Shown here: positions 6,851-9,478 of the stretch, one piece after another | Numbering within the stretch: position 1 is the stretch's first letter | How the letters are laid out: every line of letters begins with the position of its first letter | Assembly (NCBI GenBank): GCA_964614375.1 | Contig: CAZTLI010000194.1 | Span: forward strand, 1 to 9,478 | Length of the DNA stretch: 9,478 nucleotides | Origin: CAZTLI01 sp964614375 | GTDB taxonomy: Bacteria > Chloroflexota > Anaerolineae > Aggregatilineales > Phototrophicaceae | Reading direction: 5' to 3' | Made by a program: the position numbers and the translations under genes | The notes under the pieces: generated by a model | The model's database searches: none | The model's input: only the letters and a program-made list of their open reading frames with translations | Told to the model about the DNA's origin: nothing

Positions 6851-8004
6851 AGGTGGTCGGATTGATGTCAGGCACATCACTTGATGGCATTGACGCCGCG
6901 CTCTGTGAGATTGACGGCACGCCACCTGCCCTGCGCGCACAAATCCTCGCGACGGTGAGTGTGCCCTATGAGCGTGATTTCCGGGGGCGCTTGTTGGCGC
7001 TATGTTCGCCAGGGACAATCGACGATGCTTGTCGTTTGAGCTTTGAACTCGGCGAACGTTTCGCAGATGCAGTTCGACAGGTTACTGACGATACGCAGTC
7101 CATTGACCTGATTGGGTCGCATGGGCAGACCATCTGGCACGATGTGGACAATCGGCATGTCACATCGACCCTGCAAATTGGTTCGGCATCAGTCATTGCC
7201 GAGCGGACAGGCATCACGACGATTAGCAACTTTCGTGAGCGCGATATTGCCGCAGGGGGACAAGGCGCGCCCCTAACATCGTATGTCGATTGGCTGCTGT
7301 TACGTCATCCCGACCAGTGGCGGGCCGTGCAGAACATCGGCGGGATTGGCAATGTCACACTGCTGCCCCCGTTGAGTGATATGCAGTCGCCCATGTTGGC
7401 CTTTGACACTGGCCCCGGCAATGTGTTGATTGATGCGCTGGTCGCCATGATTACCAATGGCACACATCACTATGATGAGGATGGCGCAATTGCGGCTGAA
7501 GGGACAGTCGATGTGGCCTGGCTGGCTGATTTGTTGACCCATCCCTACTTTCAGCAGCCCCCACCCCGCACCACCGGGCGTGAATTATTCAGTACAGCGA
7601 TGGCGGTTGAGTTGCTGGTGACGGGTCGGTCTCGAAATCTGCGCGATGTGGATATTGTGGCGACAGTGACCGCATTAACGGCTCACAGTATCGCCGACGC
7701 CTATCAACGTTATGCCCCGCATTCACCGCCTGAGGTCATACTTGGTGGCGGTGGCGCACGCAATCAGACACTGGTGCAGATGCTATCCGACGCGCTGCCA
7801 GCAACCATAATTCAGACGCACGAAGCCATTGGAGTAGACAGCGACTTCAAAGAGGCGCTGGTTTTCGCGGTGCTGGCCTATGAGACATGGCACAATCGCG
7901 TGGGCTGTCTGCCCGCACAAACAGGCGCATCACATGGCACAGTCCTGGGGCAAATCACGCCGGGTAATAATTATGCCGCGCTCATCAAACGGAGCTGGTT
8001 ATAA
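6847..8004 (+). CDS. anmK: Anhydro-N-acetylmuramic acid kinase (AnmK)
   Basis: Cytoplasmic enzyme that hydrolyses the 1,6-anhydro bond of anhydroMurNAc while transferring phosphate from ATP, giving MurNAc-6-P. The 385-residue length is normal for the family. Diagnostic blocks are GLMSGTSLDGID at residues 5-16, GSHGQTIWHD 90-99, FRERDIAAGGQGAPL 129-143, NIGGIGN 163-169, AFDTGPGN 185-192 with the probable catalytic base D187, TGREL 243-247 and GGGGARN 300-306. The start overlaps the previous stop as ATGA and its own stop overlaps the next start by 1 nt (TAATG). AnmK implies that anhydro-muropeptides made by lytic transglycosylases reach the cytoplasm. Its product is the substrate of MurQ two genes downstream. 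The B. subtilis mur cluster has no anmK, so this set combines elements of both known recycling routes. Confidence 0.97.
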   Translation: MKVVGLMSGTSLDGIDAALCEIDGTPPALRAQILATVSVPYERDFRGRLLALCSPGTIDDACRLSFELGERFADAVRQVTDDTQSIDLIGSHGQTIWHDVDNRHVTSTLQIGSASVIAERTGITTISNFRERDIAAGGQGAPLTSYVDWLLLRHPDQWRAVQNIGGIGNVTLLPPLSDMQSPMLAFDTGPGNVLIDALVAMITNGTHHYDEDGAIAAEGTVDVAWLADLLTHPYFQQPPPRTTGRELFSTAMAVELLVTGRSRNLRDVDIVATVTALTAHSIADAYQRYAPHSPPEVILGGGGARNQTLVQMLSDALPATIIQTHEAIGVDSDFKEALVFAVLAYETWHNRVGCLPAQTGASHGTVLGQITPGNNYAALIKRSWL

Positions 8005-8906
8005 TGTGGATGGGCATCGACGGCGGCGGCAGTCATGTGCGCGTGGTCATTGTGGATGATGACCTCCGCGAATTGGCGTCCGTGCAGGGCGAAGGGGTCA
8101 ATCCCAGCAGTATCGGGCGTGATGAAGCGGCACGGCGTATTCAACTGACTATCCGGCAGACTTTAGCACAGGCTCATTTAGCAACGGTAACGGGTGTAGG
8201 CATTGGTATTGCGGGCGCATCTGCCGACCATTCCGCCGCGTGGCTGCGCGACATCGTGACTCCCCTACTGCCCGATGCGGCAATTTATCCGAGTTCTGAT
8301 GTCGAAATCGCGCTGGTTGGCGGGCGTGGGCGTTTGGATGGTTTTGTACTGGTGGTCGGAACGGGCAGTATCGCCTATGGTCTGACGCGGGATGGTCGCA
8401 GTCATCGCGCGGGTGGTTGGGGCTATCTGTTGGGCGATGAGGGCAGCGGTTACTGGATTGGCGCTCAGGCGCTCCGAACCGTAACGCAGGTCGGCGACCT
8501 CTGTCTCGCGGAGAATACCGATTTGCCGCAGCGCATCATGCAAAGCATCGGCATTCAACAACCGATGGCGCTCATTAACTGGATGTATCACACCGCCAAG
8601 CCCGCCGATGTCGCGCAGCTTGCCGAGACAGTATTACAGGTCGCAGATGAAGGTGATAGTCTGGCGGGTTCGATTATTGAACAGGCGGCGGAACATTTGA
8701 CGCGATTGGCAGTGCATGTGCAAACGACACTCCAGCTTGACCGCGACACGATTACGTATGCTGGTGGCCTGCTCATATCGGACAACAGGCTCAGTCGCGC
8801 GGTCACCGCGATGCTCGAACTGCCCGCTCCACCACCGATACACCACAAACCAGCGATTGGCGCAGCATTACTGGCAAAGTTAAAAGAGGCACGTCATGCT
8901 CACTGA
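8004..8906 (+). CDS. BadF/BadG-family amino-sugar kinase (MurK/NagK-like)
   Basis: ATP-dependent sugar kinase of the actin/ASKHA fold, 300 residues. The phosphate-1 loop is GIDGGGSH at residues 4-11, the probable catalytic Asp is D99 in SSDVEIAL, phosphate-2 is VVGTGSIAYG 117-126, the BadF-type block RAGGWGYLLGDEGSGYW is at 135-151, and the adenosine loop is YAGGL 252-256. The GWGxLLGDEGSG block is typical of GlcNAc kinases and of Clostridium MurK, which phosphorylates both MurNAc and GlcNAc at O6. Placement between anmK and murQ favours MurNAc as a substrate, since NamZ and AmiE would release free MurNAc that AnmK cannot use. The start overlaps the anmK stop by 1 nt and the end overlaps murQ by 11 nt. 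Family is firm; MurNAc versus GlcNAc preference is inference, so I leave the symbol blank. Confidence 0.9.
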   Translation: MWMGIDGGGSHVRVVIVDDDLRELASVQGEGVNPSSIGRDEAARRIQLTIRQTLAQAHLATVTGVGIGIAGASADHSAAWLRDIVTPLLPDAAIYPSSDVEIALVGGRGRLDGFVLVVGTGSIAYGLTRDGRSHRAGGWGYLLGDEGSGYWIGAQALRTVTQVGDLCLAENTDLPQRIMQSIGIQQPMALINWMYHTAKPADVAQLAETVLQVADEGDSLAGSIIEQAAEHLTRLAVHVQTTLQLDRDTITYAGGLLISDNRLSRAVTAMLELPAPPPIHHKPAIGAALLAKLKEARHAH

Positions 8907-9478
8907 ACAAATTAACCCCAACACCACAGACATTGACCGCCTATCGGTGCAAGAAATCATCCAGCGGATTAACCGTGAAGATCAGTCAGTTGCACGGGTG
9001 GTTGAGGCCGCGCTGCCACAGATTGCACGGGCGATTGAGGGTATTGTCGCACGATTGCGTTCCGGCGGGCGCATGTTTTATGTCGGCGCGGGCACGAGTG
9101 GGCGTCTGGGGATGCTGGATGCGGCGGAGTGTGTCCCGACTTTTAGTGTGACTGCCGAACTGGTGCAGGCGGTGATTGCGGGCGGTGATATTGCGGTCAC
9201 ACGGTCTGTCGAAGGTGTGGAGGATGACACTGCTGCGGGCGGTACTGACCTCATAGCGCGGCAGGTGTCGGCGGCAGATGTCGTCGTCGGGATTGCGGCG
9301 AGTGGGCGTACCCCGTATGCGTTGGGTGCAGTGGCTTATGGGCGTGAAATCGGCGCGCTGACCATTGGCATCGCTTGTAACCAACCCGCGCCATTGTTAG
9401 AAGAGGTCGATATTGCGATTGCGCTGCCCGTCGGCCCGGAAGTCATCGCTGGCAGTACGCGGATGAAGGCCGGCACAG
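8896..9478 (+). CDS. murQ: N-acetylmuramic acid 6-phosphate etherase (MurQ), 3' end cut by window
   Basis: Lyase of the SIS (sugar isomerase) fold that removes D-lactate from MurNAc-6-P to give GlcNAc-6-P. The first 194 residues are present, about two thirds of a typical ~300-residue enzyme. Visible blocks are YVGAGTSGRLGMLDAAECVP at 62-81, IAGG 94-97, SVEGVED 104-110, GIAASGRTPYA 132-142 and the phosphosugar-binding GPEVIAGSTRMKAGT 180-194. E78 and E109 align with the catalytic E83 and E114 of E. coli MurQ. The ATG was chosen because AGAGG (8885-8889) lies 6 nt upstream and MLTEQINPNTTDIDRLS matches the family N-terminus. It overlaps the kinase gene by 11 nt. Both upstream kinases should converge on its substrate. 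The reading frame runs open to the window edge. Confidence 0.97.
   Translation, partial: MLTEQINPNTTDIDRLSVQEIIQRINREDQSVARVVEAALPQIARAIEGIVARLRSGGRMFYVGAGTSGRLGMLDAAECVPTFSVTAELVQAVIAGGDIAVTRSVEGVEDDTAAGGTDLIARQVSAADVVVGIAASGRTPYALGAVAYGREIGALTIGIACNQPAPLLEEVDIAIALPVGPEVIAGSTRMKAGT

Noticed and set aside
6232..7018. Long minus-strand open frames (about 150 residues) opposite the AmiE-like and anmK genes
   Set aside because: They lie wholly antisense to strongly conserved genes, have low-complexity Arg/Ser/Cys-rich translations with no recognisable motif, and have no sensible gene context. They are shadows of GC-biased codon use.

Overview
The window is almost wholly coding on the + strand. 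Ten genes run head to tail, with only a 16-nt gap (2202-2217) and the first 5 nt outside genes. It reads as one operon-like block for importing and breaking down cell-wall (peptidoglycan) fragments and MurNAc. Base composition is moderately GC-rich with GCG/GGC-heavy codons, and start sites are overlapping and translationally coupled. A Chloroflexota-like (Anaerolineae-type) bacterium is a plausible source, but this is a low-confidence guess from style. No rRNA, tRNA, mobile element, repeat array or CRISPR is visible.

Layout. 6-2032: two Opp/Dpp-type ABC transporter ATPases (OppD/DppD-like, then OppF/DppF-like) that overlap by 1 nt. Their permeases and binding protein are not in the window and may lie upstream. 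2022-2201: a 59-residue protein with two membrane segments, overlapping the second ATPase. 2218-2979: a GntR/UTRA regulator of the NagR/YvoA/DasR type. 2966-4501: a GH3 beta-N-acetylglucosaminidase (NagZ). 4498-5676: a DUF1343/GH171 exo-beta-N-acetylmuramidase (NamZ). 5669-6850: a class-C beta-lactamase-fold hydrolase (AmiE-like). 6847-8004: anhydro-MurNAc kinase (AnmK). 8004-8906: a BadF-type amino-sugar kinase (MurK/NagK-like). 8896-9478: the N-terminal ~194 residues of MurNAc-6-phosphate etherase (MurQ), cut by the window end.

Proposed working (inference). The ABC system imports muropeptides or MurNAc-containing sugars. AmiE removes the stem peptide from MurNAc. NagZ trims non-reducing GlcNAc and NamZ trims non-reducing MurNAc. 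The BadF kinase phosphorylates free MurNAc (and perhaps GlcNAc), AnmK converts 1,6-anhydroMurNAc, and both yield MurNAc-6-P. MurQ removes the lactyl ether to give GlcNAc-6-P. The GntR protein probably senses a phosphorylated amino sugar.

The gene content resembles the Bacillus subtilis murQ-murR-murP-amiE-nagZ-namZ cluster, with differences. There is no PTS permease (MurP) and no RpiR regulator (MurR) in view, two kinases are present, and none of the three hydrolases has a recognisable signal peptide. This suggests import first and digestion in the cytoplasm.
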